DNA from: Eggerthellaceae bacterium UBA5906
Lineage (GTDB): Bacteria > Actinomycetota > Coriobacteriia > Coriobacteriales > Eggerthellaceae
DNA length: 13,931 nucleotides
Assembly: GCA_002431805.1 (NCBI GenBank)
Contig: DJEE01000052.1
Coordinates: 1 to 13,931, forward strand
Direction: 5' to 3'
A program made the position numbers and the translations under genes. This document shows, in pieces, positions 5,874-13,617 of this stretch. Every line of letters starts with the position of its first letter. The first letter of the stretch is position 1. The notes under the pieces were generated by a model. That model did not search any database. It saw only the letters and a list, made by a program, of their open reading frames with translations, and was not told the DNA's origin.

Positions 5874-7616
5874 CTACTCCCCTTCCTTCGCCGTAGAAAC
5901 AATGCTCTTGAACGCACAATATTGAGCGCACTGACCGCAACCGATGCATTGGGTCGCGTCGATGACAGCATGACCGTCGGACTCGCGCGTGGCGATGGCC
6001 GGGCAGCCAAGCGTTGAGCATACGCCGCACGCGGTGCAGGTTTCGGCGACGGTGTACACCGGCTTATGGATGCGGTCGATTAGCACACACGGGCTGCGGA
6101 ACACGATGACCGACAGCGCATCGTTACGCGTAGCCTCGCGCAGCGCCAAGCGCACGGCCTTCATATCGTTCGGGTCGACGGTGCGCACATCTTCCACGCC
6201 AATCGCGCGCAACACACCTTCCATGTCGAGCTCGCGCGAGGGACGATGCTGCAGCGTTTCGCCGTTGAAGGGGTTGCCCTGGCGACCCGTCATGGCCGTT
6301 GTGCGGTTATCGAGCACGCAAATGGTGCCCACGCCTTTGTTGTACACGGTACTAATAAGCGCCGAAAGCCCTGAGTGTGCAAACGTGGAGTCGCCGATAA
6401 CGCCGACTACGGGACGGTGCTCCGTACCTGCCCACGCAAGCTCGAAACCGTGCGACATGGAAACAGACGCACCCATGTCGATGGTGGTATCGATTGCCGA
6501 CAGCGGCGGCAAGCCACCCAACGTGTAGCATCCGATATCGCCCGTAACCACGGCTTTCATACGCGAAAGCTCCTTGAACACCAAGCGGTGCGGGCAGCCT
6601 GCGCACAGCGCGGGCGGACGACCCGGCAAATCATCGGGAGCAGCCAGGTGCGCTGGAGCCTCAACACCGAATGCAGCACGAATGCGGCCCGGGGTAAGCT
6701 CGCCGTCGCGCGGCAAGCCGCACGGGAAGTTCGAAACGTCGATGCCAAGCGCGCGCACGGCATCGGTAAGGTACGTGGAAGCTTCTTCAACCACGTACAC
6801 CGCATCCACTTCGTCGGCGAAGTTGCGCAACGCCTGTTTAGGCAACGGGTAGCTAACGCCCAACTTGAACACCGACGCCTCAGGCAGCGCTTCAACCACA
6901 TGCTGGTAGCACGCGCCGGCACAGATGACGCCGATCGATGTACCTTTGTACTCGGCTTTGTTGTAAGGACACGTTTCCACCCATTGCTCAAGCTTGTCTA
7001 AGCGCGCCAGCTGCACCTTACGGCGCGGCTTTGCAAATGCGGGCATCATGACCCACTTCGCGGGATCGGTTTTATAGGGCACCAATTCGTGTTCGGTGCG
7101 CGGGCCGCACTCAACAGGCGTGCGGGTATGGGACACGCGAACGGAAGAGCGAATGAAAAACGGGGTATCGAACTGCTCGGACAGGTCAAACGCATCGCGC
7201 GTGAAGGCCAAAGCCTCAGCGGAGTCGGACGGGTCCATCATGGGCAGGTGCGCCGCAAGCGCGTAATAATGCGAGTCTTGCTCGTCCTGGGAAGAATACA
7301 TGCCCGGGTCGTCGGCCGCCAAAATGACGAAACCGCCGCCAACGCCGGTATACGACGTGGTGAACAGCGGGTCGGCCGCAACGTTCACGCCGACGTGCTT
7401 CATGGTAGCAAGCACGCGCGCGCCGGCAGCTGAAGCGCCCACGCCAACCTCTACGGCCACTTTCTCGTTGATGCACCATTCCGCATATACGCCTTCTTTT
7501 TTGCCGAAGGTTTCAAGCGTTTCGGTGGAAGGCGTACCGGGGTAAGCTACGCCAATGCGGCAGCCTGCTTCCCACGCACCTTGTGCGATCGCCTCGTTTC
7601 CAGATAACAGTTCCAT
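5874..7616 (-). CDS. iorA: Indolepyruvate:ferredoxin oxidoreductase, alpha subunit
   Basis: A 580-residue subunit of normal length. Domains in order: an N-terminal pyrimidine-binding domain (MELLSGNEAIAQG, GTPSTE at 28-33), a central domain, a TPP pyrophosphate-binding domain with GDS (408-410) and Asn437 in LDNRTT, and a C-terminal 2x[4Fe-4S] ferredoxin domain. First cluster: Cys527, 530, 533 and 538. Second cluster: Cys557, 560, 563 and 567. CAGCPHR (338-344) is also conserved in IorA. Reaction: arylpyruvate + CoA + 2 oxidised ferredoxin to arylacetyl-CoA + CO2 + 2 reduced ferredoxin. With IorB and the aryl-CoA ligases it serves either fermentative aromatic amino acid breakdown or, run in reverse, synthesis from aryl acids. 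The ATG at 7616 has GGGAG four bases upstream. A hairpin lies just upstream of the start (7631-7655). Confidence 0.95.
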   Translation of the reverse strand: MELLSGNEAIAQGAWEAGCRIGVAYPGTPSTETLETFGKKEGVYAEWCINEKVAVEVGVGASAAGARVLATMKHVGVNVAADPLFTTSYTGVGGGFVILAADDPGMYSSQDEQDSHYYALAAHLPMMDPSDSAEALAFTRDAFDLSEQFDTPFFIRSSVRVSHTRTPVECGPRTEHELVPYKTDPAKWVMMPAFAKPRRKVQLARLDKLEQWVETCPYNKAEYKGTSIGVICAGACYQHVVEALPEASVFKLGVSYPLPKQALRNFADEVDAVYVVEEASTYLTDAVRALGIDVSNFPCGLPRDGELTPGRIRAAFGVEAPAHLAAPDDLPGRPPALCAGCPHRLVFKELSRMKAVVTGDIGCYTLGGLPPLSAIDTTIDMGASVSMSHGFELAWAGTEHRPVVGVIGDSTFAHSGLSALISTVYNKGVGTICVLDNRTTAMTGRQGNPFNGETLQHRPSRELDMEGVLRAIGVEDVRTVDPNDMKAVRLALREATRNDALSVIVFRSPCVLIDRIHKPVYTVAETCTACGVCSTLGCPAIATRESDGHAVIDATQCIGCGQCAQYCAFKSIVSTAKEGE

Positions 7617-7630
7617 AGTGCTCCCGTCTT

Positions 7631-7655
7631 GCCGCAAAAGCGCTGCATTTGCGGC
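7631..7655 (-). promoter_or_regulatory. Leader hairpin just upstream of iorA
   Basis: GCCGCAAA (7631-7638) and TTTGCGGC (7648-7655) form a perfect 8-bp stem around a 9-base loop on either strand. It lies in the 69-base gap between the FHA gene and iorA, ending 14 bases upstream of the iorA ATG. It is not followed by T residues on the - strand, so it is not a terminator. It could mark mRNA processing or differential stability between the upstream genes and iorAB (inference). Confidence 0.45.
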
Positions 7656-7685
7656 CCATTAACTCCTAAAGCCCCTAAAAGCTTG

Positions 7686-8126
7686 CTACTCCTCTTTGTA
7701 GACCAGGCAAAACGCGCCAATCTGCACCACATCGCCATCGGCAAGCAGGTACGTGTCGATGCTGTTGTTGTTCACCCAAACGCCGTTAAACGACGCCTCA
7801 TCGGAAATCTCATAGCCCGCATCGCACGGATACACCGATGCATGCATGCGGGAAACGGTCATATCGTTAAGGAAAATGTCGCACTGCGGACTGCGGCCGA
7901 TAGTAAGGCGCTTGTCACCTAATTTAAACGACACGCCGGTTTGCGGCCCACGCACTACGTGCAGCACCGCTGACGGCTTCGTTTTGGCAGCGGCAACCAG
8001 CTGGTCATCGCCAAACGAAAGCGGCGCAAAGCGCTGCGTTGCCCCCTGCAGCTTAAAACCGCACTGCGGACACGCCGCATCTTCGGGGCTGATAGGGTTA
8101 TTGCAGACTGGACAAACATTTGCCAT
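7686..8126 (-). CDS. Zinc-ribbon plus FHA-domain protein
   Basis: A 146-residue protein with no signal peptide or membrane segment. Residues 1-25 form a zinc ribbon (Cys5, Cys8, Cys19, Cys22 as CPVC and CPQCG). About 53-144 form a forkhead-associated domain with the phosphothreonine-binding signature GRS (77-79), SRMH (92-95) and NGVWVN (114-119). Family knowledge: FHA domains bind phosphothreonine peptides made by Ser/Thr kinases; short FHA regulators such as GarA/OdhI control 2-oxoacid metabolism in Actinobacteria, while others act in wall synthesis. The partner is not visible here: no kinase lies in the window. The ATG at 8126 follows AAGGAG by 7 bases. It starts 24 bases after the carboxypeptidase stop and precedes iorA. 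Confidence 0.88.
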   Translation of the reverse strand: MANVCPVCNNPISPEDAACPQCGFKLQGATQRFAPLSFGDDQLVAAAKTKPSAVLHVVRGPQTGVSFKLGDKRLTIGRSPQCDIFLNDMTVSRMHASVYPCDAGYEISDEASFNGVWVNNNSIDTYLLADGDVVQIGAFCLVYKEE

Positions 8127-8150
8127 GGTTTTGCTCCTTCCAAAGCCGCG

Positions 8151-9566
8151 CTACACGGCCGATGTTTTGTCAACGATAAGCGGAGTGGTGTTCAGCAGCT
8201 GCGAGGTAGCCACCGTTTGACCACCCGAGAAGCCACGCATAAAGCGGTCAAACCAAATGCCGATGCGCTCGAACACACTTGGAGCGGCAACGTCTTTGCA
8301 TGCAACCAAATCCTGCGTGGCAATCACTTGATTACGCTGCTTGAACACAACCGTGCCCACCTTGTCGCCCGCATGCACATCGCCGGTCACTTCGTCGAAC
8401 TGAACGCTTTGGCTTACGTTACCGTTCAGGTCGAACACTTCTACGGCAGCTGCAGGGTCGGCGAACGTTGCCGGAATGGTGCGATCGATCCAATCCTGGT
8501 GAGCCACCTGCGCCACCAGCGGCACCGATGTGCCGTTCATTTGCGCCACCTGATCGGAGTTTGCCAGCTGGTAGGAACGCTTGTGGTCAAACACCCACGT
8601 GGCAAGCTCGTCGGCGTCAACAAAGCGCTGGCTGTCCGAAGACGAACCCAACACGATGATGTACAGTTCTTCGCCGTCTTTGTTCACAGCACCCGCAAAC
8701 GATGAACCGGCCTTCTCGGTATATCCAGTTTTCACGCCGATAGCGTAATCGTTGATGTCGAAAAAGCCATCGGTGGTTTCCAAGTACACATCGGTTGCCA
8801 CGCCATCGCGCGTAACCGAAATGGTGGTTGAGCCGCCGCCTACGATAGAACGGAACGTTTGGTTCTTCATGGCATATGCAACAATCTTCGCCTGATCGGC
8901 GGCGGTGCTGTGCAGGTTGCCCTCGTATTGGTCGAAGTCAAGGCCGTGAGGGTTTTCGTACACCGTGTTCGTGCAGCCAACCTTTGCGGCCGTGGCGTTC
9001 ATCTGCGCCACAAAGGCATCCTGGGCTGACGACCCGCTGGCCTGGCCCGATGACTGCAACGCGGCACCCACCGTTTCAGACAGCGCGATAGCCGCATCGT
9101 TACCGGACGGCACAAGCAACGCCTTAAGCGCGGTTTCCAGTGACATGACGTCGCCTTCTTGCAAACCAGCCGACGACTCGCCAACCTTTGCAGCGGCCGC
9201 AGAAACGGTAACCTTCGTATCAAGCGAGACCAACCCGGAATCCACCGCATCAAGCGTTACCACCGCTGTCATGATCTTCGTGACCGAAGCGATGTTGGCA
9301 GCTTCATCGGCGTTGCGCTCGAAATACACCGTGCCATCGGCGTCCACAACATACGCGCGCTCAGCGTCGATGTTGGGGCATTGTGCAACCGACAAGCCGC
9401 GCGTGTCAACGGTTTCGCCATACACGATATCGGCTTTGCGCACGTCTGCATGCGCAGAAGCGGGCGCAACAAGCGCTGGCGAGCAAGCGAGCACGAACAC
9501 AAGCACGCACGCTAGAAAGCGTGCGCGCTTGGATGCTTGCCTATGGAAGGAAAAGCTAGTCGACAA
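8151..9566 (-). CDS. Secreted D-alanyl-D-alanine carboxypeptidase (peptidase family S11)
   Basis: A 471-residue low-molecular-weight penicillin-binding protein. Seen: an N-terminal signal peptide with basic KRAR (13-16), a hydrophobic core (17-35) and a likely cleavage site after ASAHA (36-40); the catalytic SxxK motif SVTK (94-97); SGN (154-156); KTG (279-281); and a C-terminal beta-rich domain. Family knowledge: it removes the terminal D-Ala from peptidoglycan stem peptides outside the membrane. The C-terminus ends in a weakly amphipathic stretch, possibly a membrane attachment. The start is read as TTG at 9566: GGAGG lies exactly 9 bases upstream and the signal peptide begins right after it. 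ATG candidates further upstream (to 9641) lie inside the ACT gene and give an atypically long leader. The gene overlaps the ACT gene by 11 bases. Confidence 0.93.
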   Translation of the reverse strand: MSTSFSFHRQASKRARFLACVLVFVLACSPALVAPASAHADVRKADIVYGETVDTRGLSVAQCPNIDAERAYVVDADGTVYFERNADEAANIASVTKIMTAVVTLDAVDSGLVSLDTKVTVSAAAAKVGESSAGLQEGDVMSLETALKALLVPSGNDAAIALSETVGAALQSSGQASGSSAQDAFVAQMNATAAKVGCTNTVYENPHGLDFDQYEGNLHSTAADQAKIVAYAMKNQTFRSIVGGGSTTISVTRDGVATDVYLETTDGFFDINDYAIGVKTGYTEKAGSSFAGAVNKDGEELYIIVLGSSSDSQRFVDADELATWVFDHKRSYQLANSDQVAQMNGTSVPLVAQVAHQDWIDRTIPATFADPAAAVEVFDLNGNVSQSVQFDEVTGDVHAGDKVGTVVFKQRNQVIATQDLVACKDVAAPSVFERIGIWFDRFMRGFSGGQTVATSQLLNTTPLIVDKTSAV

Positions 9567-9984
9567 CGTAGAGATCCTCCGGGGAAACCGGTGCAAAGCC
9601 CGCGTTGGCAAGCTTGCTTTCCAGTTCATCGTCGCCAGCAACTTTCAGCACGTCAACCGCATTCCCGCCTTCAACAGACATGCAGTAGCCGTACTCAACG
9701 TTCACGTTTTGCTCATCCAAAAACTCCAGCAACTTGGCCAAGCCGCCCGGAACATCGGGCACGCGAACGCCCAAAACCGGCGTCACCGCTGCACGCCAGC
9801 CATTGGCACGCAGCGCTTCGGCAGTAGCCTCGGGCTTGTCGCACAGCATGCGGGCAACGCCGAAGTCCTCGGTATCGGCCAGATACAGCGCATGCATGTT
9901 GCTGCCTGCATCGGAAACGGCACGCGTTGCCGCGGCCAGGCGCCCTTTTTCGTTCTCAAGGAAAACAGTGAGCTGGGAAATCAT
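9556..9984 (-). CDS. Tandem ACT-domain protein (2), paaK-associated
   Basis: A 142-residue protein of two ACT modules: about 2-68 (QLTVFLENEKGRLAAA) and about 70-138 (VLGVRVPDVPGGLAKLLEFL). It resembles the first tandem-ACT protein (4864-5274) in length and layout, but the sequences have clearly diverged (for example VPGG in place of KPGE). No other domain is present. Inference: a ligand sensor for the adjacent ligase. The ATG at 9984 follows the stop of the second paaK-like gene by 3 bases, with GGAGAG overlapping that stop, so the two are translationally coupled. Its end overlaps the start of the carboxypeptidase gene. Confidence 0.85.
   Translation of the reverse strand: MISQLTVFLENEKGRLAAATRAVSDAGSNMHALYLADTEDFGVARMLCDKPEATAEALRANGWRAAVTPVLGVRVPDVPGGLAKLLEFLDEQNVNVEYGYCMSVEGGNAVDVLKVAGDDELESKLANAGFAPVSPEDLYVVD
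9564..9580 (-). promoter_or_regulatory. Ribosome binding site and TTG start of the carboxypeptidase gene
   Basis: On the - strand GGAGG (9580-9576) is followed by 9 bases and then TTG (9566-9564). The site lies inside the end of the ACT gene, whose TAG is at 9558-9556. This spacing decides the TTG start over upstream ATGs in the same frame. Confidence 0.75.
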
Positions 9985-9987
9985 GGC

Positions 9988-11292
9988 TTAGCTCTCCTTT
10001 CGCAGGTCGATGATGCGCTTTGCCTTGCCCTCGCTGCGTTCGATGGACTTCGGCTCAACCAGCTTGATGTCCACGGCAATCTGCAGGTTGCTCTTCAGCT
10101 CGGCAGCCAAGCGCTTTTTCAGGTCCTCAAGCTTGCGAATCTCGTCGAACGGGAACTCGGGAACGGTTTCAACGCGCAGCTCAACATGGTCAAGCGGACC
10201 ACGCGTGGTCAGGATGATCTGATACTGCGTGGCAATCTCCGGGAATTCGGTGATGACCTGCTCGATCTGCGAGGGGAACACGTTCACGCCGCGCAGGATG
10301 AGCATGTCGTCGGAACGGCCGATGATGCGGTCGATCTTACGATGGGTGCGTCCGCAAGCGCACGGCTCGGAGATGATGCGCGTGATGTCGCGCGTGCGGT
10401 AACGCACAAGCGGGCAGCACTCACGGGTAAGCGTGGTGAACACCAGCTCGCCGTACTGACCGTCAGGCACGGGCTCAAGCGTGTTCGGGTCGATGATCTC
10501 GGCAAAGAAGTGATCCTCGGCGAGGTGCAAACCGCTCATTTCCTTGCATTCGAAGGCAACGCCCGGGCCCATAACCTCAGACAGGCCGTACACGTCGCAG
10601 TACTGGATGCCCAGCTTCTGAGCGATTTCCTCGCGCATGCCCTGACTGCACGGCTCGGCGCCGAAGATGCCGGCATGCAGCTTCAGGTCAGTGGCAGGGT
10701 TGATGCCCATCTCAATGGCGGTATCGGCAATGTGCAGCGCGTAGGACGGCGTGCAAGCAAGCACGTCGACGTCCATGTCTTTAAGCATTTGGATTTGGCG
10801 CTTGGTGTTGCCCGAAGACGTGGGGATAACGGCACAGCCAGCGGTTTCGCCGCCCACATGCGCACCCAAGCCGCCCGTGAACAGGCCGTAGCCGTAGGAT
10901 ACCTGCATGGTGGAGTTCTCGTCGCAGTCGCACATGGCAAGACCGCGTGCGAAGCACTCGCCCCAGTGCTTCAGATCGTTTTTGGTGGAACCGACAACCG
11001 TTGCCTGGCCGGTGGTGCCGGAAGAGGCATGCAGGCGCGCAACCTTGCTGCGCGGCACCGCAAACAGGCCGTCGGGGTAGTTGTCTCGCATATCCTGCTT
11101 CAGGATAAAGGGGAACTTCGTAATGTCCTCGAGCGTTTTCAGGTCGCCCGGCTCAACACCGGCTTCCTTAAACGACTTCTGGTAGAAAGGGACGTTGTCG
11201 TATGCGTATTGCACGCACCATTTCATGCGCTCAAGCTGCAGATCACGCAGCTCCTCACGTGACATCGTTTCGATTTCCGGCTGGAAGTACAC
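9988..11292 (-). CDS. Aryl/phenylacetate-CoA ligase (PaaK-like 2)
   Basis: A 434-residue PaaK-family ligase of standard length. Seen: the opening QPEIETMSREEL typical of the family, P-loop HASSGTTGQA (88-97), YGLSEVMGPG (235-244), the zinc set Cys249, His256, Cys311 and Cys313 (CACGR), YRTRD (298-302), DDMLILRGVNVFPSQIE (328-344) and a C-terminal SEGKAKR carrying the likely catalytic lysine. It makes aryl-CoA from an aryl acid, ATP and CoA. The start is GTG at 11292: it keeps the conserved N-terminus and has AAAGG about 10 bases upstream; an internal ATG nine codons later would remove conserved residues. It is clearly related to PaaK-like 1 but not a recent duplicate, since substitutions are spread throughout. 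The ACT gene follows after 3 bases. Confidence 0.9.
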   Translation of the reverse strand: MYFQPEIETMSREELRDLQLERMKWCVQYAYDNVPFYQKSFKEAGVEPGDLKTLEDITKFPFILKQDMRDNYPDGLFAVPRSKVARLHASSGTTGQATVVGSTKNDLKHWGECFARGLAMCDCDENSTMQVSYGYGLFTGGLGAHVGGETAGCAVIPTSSGNTKRQIQMLKDMDVDVLACTPSYALHIADTAIEMGINPATDLKLHAGIFGAEPCSQGMREEIAQKLGIQYCDVYGLSEVMGPGVAFECKEMSGLHLAEDHFFAEIIDPNTLEPVPDGQYGELVFTTLTRECCPLVRYRTRDITRIISEPCACGRTHRKIDRIIGRSDDMLILRGVNVFPSQIEQVITEFPEIATQYQIILTTRGPLDHVELRVETVPEFPFDEIRKLEDLKKRLAAELKSNLQIAVDIKLVEPKSIERSEGKAKRIIDLRKES

Positions 11293-11361
11293 CTTTCTCT
11301 TACCTTTCTTTGTGCGCGGCGCCTGGCATGCGGAGGTGCGTATCGCCGCTTAAATATGAAG

Positions 11362-13617
11362 TTAACCCGCTGTCGTTTCCGGCCCCTTGACCACCACTTC
11401 GTTCACGGGGTCGTACACGGATGCGAACAGGTCTTGGCGCACGATGTTGCCGTCCACGTCCTTGACCGTACGCGTCACCTCGATGGTCGAACCGTCGGTG
11501 CCGCGCGTTTTCACATAGCTGGTGCCCGGAGCTAAAGAGGTATCCACTTTGGTTGTGGTGGAATACTTCTTACCTGCTTCCCACTGACCGGTTTCAGTGG
11601 AAACCACATATCCGGAATCGACACCGTATAGTGTAGCGGTTACCGAGCCTTCTGCGGTCGAGACCTTTACCAAAACATCGTTTGCGGTGTCGTTTTGCCA
11701 CACAAGGTCAAGTTCGGGATAACTGACGGCGGCGTCGCGACCTTGCGGGTAGCTGGCAATGTAGAGCGAATGGTTGTGCCGTTCGGTAATGGGAAGGCCT
11801 GAGTTGTACACCGCATTGAACACGGTGGTGGCAACCTGACAGATGCCGCCACCTACCGAATCGGTGTATTCGCCGTCGATGATGGCGCCGGCGCCCAAAA
11901 ATCCCTTTTCCTCGTTGCAATCACCTGTGGTGGTGTTGTACGACCAAGAATCGCCAGCCGAGCACACGGAGTTGTCAAGCAACGTGGACACCAGCTTGAT
12001 GTTGTGGTTGCGGTTTTCCGTACCCTGCCCGGTGGTGTATTGCGTAGTACACGTGCCGATGGGGCCTACCAGGCCATAGGCAACCGCATCATCGAACGAA
12101 AGCTCCGCCGGCATAGAAGTTGAGCTAACCTGCACATGCGGCGTGCTTTGCGCAGGCTCGATGGTCTGTCCCGAGCCGAACAGCGCCGAGGAAAGCGAAG
12201 ATGCGGCGTCGGCCACCAACGGAAGCGCGCCTTGCCCGTCGGTAAGCACGCGCACCGTGCCGTTGTCCACCGAGAACTTCACGCCGGAAAGCGCATTGCC
12301 ATCGGCTTGACGAATGCCTGAGAGCATGGAAGATTTCGCAAGCTCGTTGTCGATATACGGTTGCAGGTACCATGAGCCATCATCTGCCTGCTGCGCCGAG
12401 GTTGCCACCCAAGCGCCCACCTCGCTGGCAGACGCCTGCCACTCCTTGCCGTCGTATTCGAACGTAGCGCCTTGCGAAAGCGCGCTGGTAACAGCGCTCG
12501 CCGCAGCCGTTGCCATGTCCTCGGTGATGCGCACAGGCGTGTATTCGGTGTGAGCGACAAGCTGCCCGTCATCGGAAAGCATGACCTGCGCAAGCTGTTC
12601 GCCGAGTTGTTGGCGATTCACTTCCCAGCCATCGTGACCAGGCTTGACGTAAGCCGCGCCCGAGGAAACGGCTATATCGTAATCTACGCGTGCATCGCCG
12701 ATTGCAGAGTCTATCTCGGATGCGAAATCGTCAAGCGCCCTCTCGTCAAACGAAACATCAACGGCCACAAACGTGCCGAACAGCTGTGATTTCAAACGGG
12801 AAAGCACCCCGCCATCCTGGCGCCCAACGGCAAGCGCAGACGCTGCAAGAGATTGGCCATCAACGCGCGCACCTAAGGAAGCACCGTCGGCGCTCCACGC
12901 TTGCTTCGAGGCTTTCGCCTCGTCAACGGCCATTTGCTCGGCTAAGGCAGCGTCTTGCTGGTTTTGCTCCTGAGCAGCCTCAGCGGTTTGCGCCGCAGCA
13001 TCATCCGACGCGAACACGGTTGCGCTTGCGGCCTGCAACGGCTGGGTATACTGCTCGTCAAGCGCCTGAGCAATTTCTTGCGCGTTCATACCCGAAACAT
13101 CAACCGTGCCAACGTGAACGCCCTGGTACGCACGACCATTGGTGGCAAAACCGTCAATCGCAAGCCCCACCACAACCACACAGGCAACCACTACCGCAAC
13201 AAATGCAACGCGGCTTTTTCGCATAAGGGCCGCGATCAAGCCGAGCACCTTCAACAAGAACGACCCAATACAGCGCAGAACCACCGCAACAACAGACAGC
13301 ACTGTTTGAAGAACGTCTGCGGCACGCGAACCGCGACGAGCGGGCTGCTGATACGAACGCGCAGCACGCCCCCGTGAAGAGGACGCGCTGCGACGCGGCT
13401 GTTCTTCTTTTGTCCAAAGCGCCGGTTGGCGAAAACCCGGTGCGCTTGCTTGCTCCGGGCGCCTATGAGTAGCACGCTGAGCGTGCTGCGGACGCGAGGC
13501 ACTCGGGCGCGATGCGCTTCGTCGAGCGTTTACGTGTGCAGGTGCGTTCCTTGAAACGTTTCTGCGCGCTTGGGTGCGCGGTTGTTGCGCAGGGTTGCGC
13601 CGAGGGCTGCTTGTCAC
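11362..13617 (-). CDS. VanW-family, peptidoglycan-binding-like membrane protein with Arg-rich N-terminal tail
   Basis: A 751-residue single polypeptide. Residues 1-100 are a low-complexity, strongly basic cytoplasmic tail (22 Arg, only 3 acidic residues). Two hydrophobic stretches follow (about 101-132 and 137-157). The outside part has two PG-binding-4-like repeats (about 165-350 and 360-480), the first carrying an Ala/Gln-rich insertion (about 205-240). Next is a VanW domain (about 515-640) with NRNHNIKL, GDSWSYN, GGGICQVATTVFNA, ERHNHS and GRDAAV, and a G5-like C-terminal segment (about 675-745). Family knowledge: such proteins are exported wall-associated factors; VanW's exact activity is unknown and it does not by itself give vancomycin resistance. 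The start is GTG at 13617, forming a 4-base GTGA overlap with the upstream stop, with AAGGGG 8 bases before it. Confidence 0.9.
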   Translation of the reverse strand: MTSSPRRNPAQQPRTQARRNVSRNAPAHVNARRSASRPSASRPQHAQRATHRRPEQASAPGFRQPALWTKEEQPRRSASSSRGRAARSYQQPARRGSRAADVLQTVLSVVAVVLRCIGSFLLKVLGLIAALMRKSRVAFVAVVVACVVVVGLAIDGFATNGRAYQGVHVGTVDVSGMNAQEIAQALDEQYTQPLQAASATVFASDDAAAQTAEAAQEQNQQDAALAEQMAVDEAKASKQAWSADGASLGARVDGQSLAASALAVGRQDGGVLSRLKSQLFGTFVAVDVSFDERALDDFASEIDSAIGDARVDYDIAVSSGAAYVKPGHDGWEVNRQQLGEQLAQVMLSDDGQLVAHTEYTPVRITEDMATAAASAVTSALSQGATFEYDGKEWQASASEVGAWVATSAQQADDGSWYLQPYIDNELAKSSMLSGIRQADGNALSGVKFSVDNGTVRVLTDGQGALPLVADAASSLSSALFGSGQTIEPAQSTPHVQVSSTSMPAELSFDDAVAYGLVGPIGTCTTQYTTGQGTENRNHNIKLVSTLLDNSVCSAGDSWSYNTTTGDCNEEKGFLGAGAIIDGEYTDSVGGGICQVATTVFNAVYNSGLPITERHNHSLYIASYPQGRDAAVSYPELDLVWQNDTANDVLVKVSTAEGSVTATLYGVDSGYVVSTETGQWEAGKKYSTTTKVDTSLAPGTSYVKTRGTDGSTIEVTRTVKDVDGNIVRQDLFASVYDPVNEVVVKGPETTAG

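Noticed and set aside
8965..11262. A 765-codon open frame on the + strand opposite the carboxypeptidase, ACT and ligase genes
   Set aside because: It is antisense to three well-supported genes with clear motifs. Its product has the Arg/His/Ala-rich composition of a shadow frame and shows no recognisable domain; the length follows from codon bias in GC-rich DNA.
11316..11349. GCGGCG/CGCCGC stem between vanW and paaK-like 2 as a terminator
   Set aside because: Only 6 bp with a 22-base loop and no T-run; expected by chance in GC-rich DNA.
11362..13617. VanW protein as evidence of a vancomycin resistance cluster
   Set aside because: No vanR/S, vanH, D-Ala-D-Lac or D-Ala-D-Ser ligase, or vanX is present; VanW domains are common in wall proteins unrelated to resistance.
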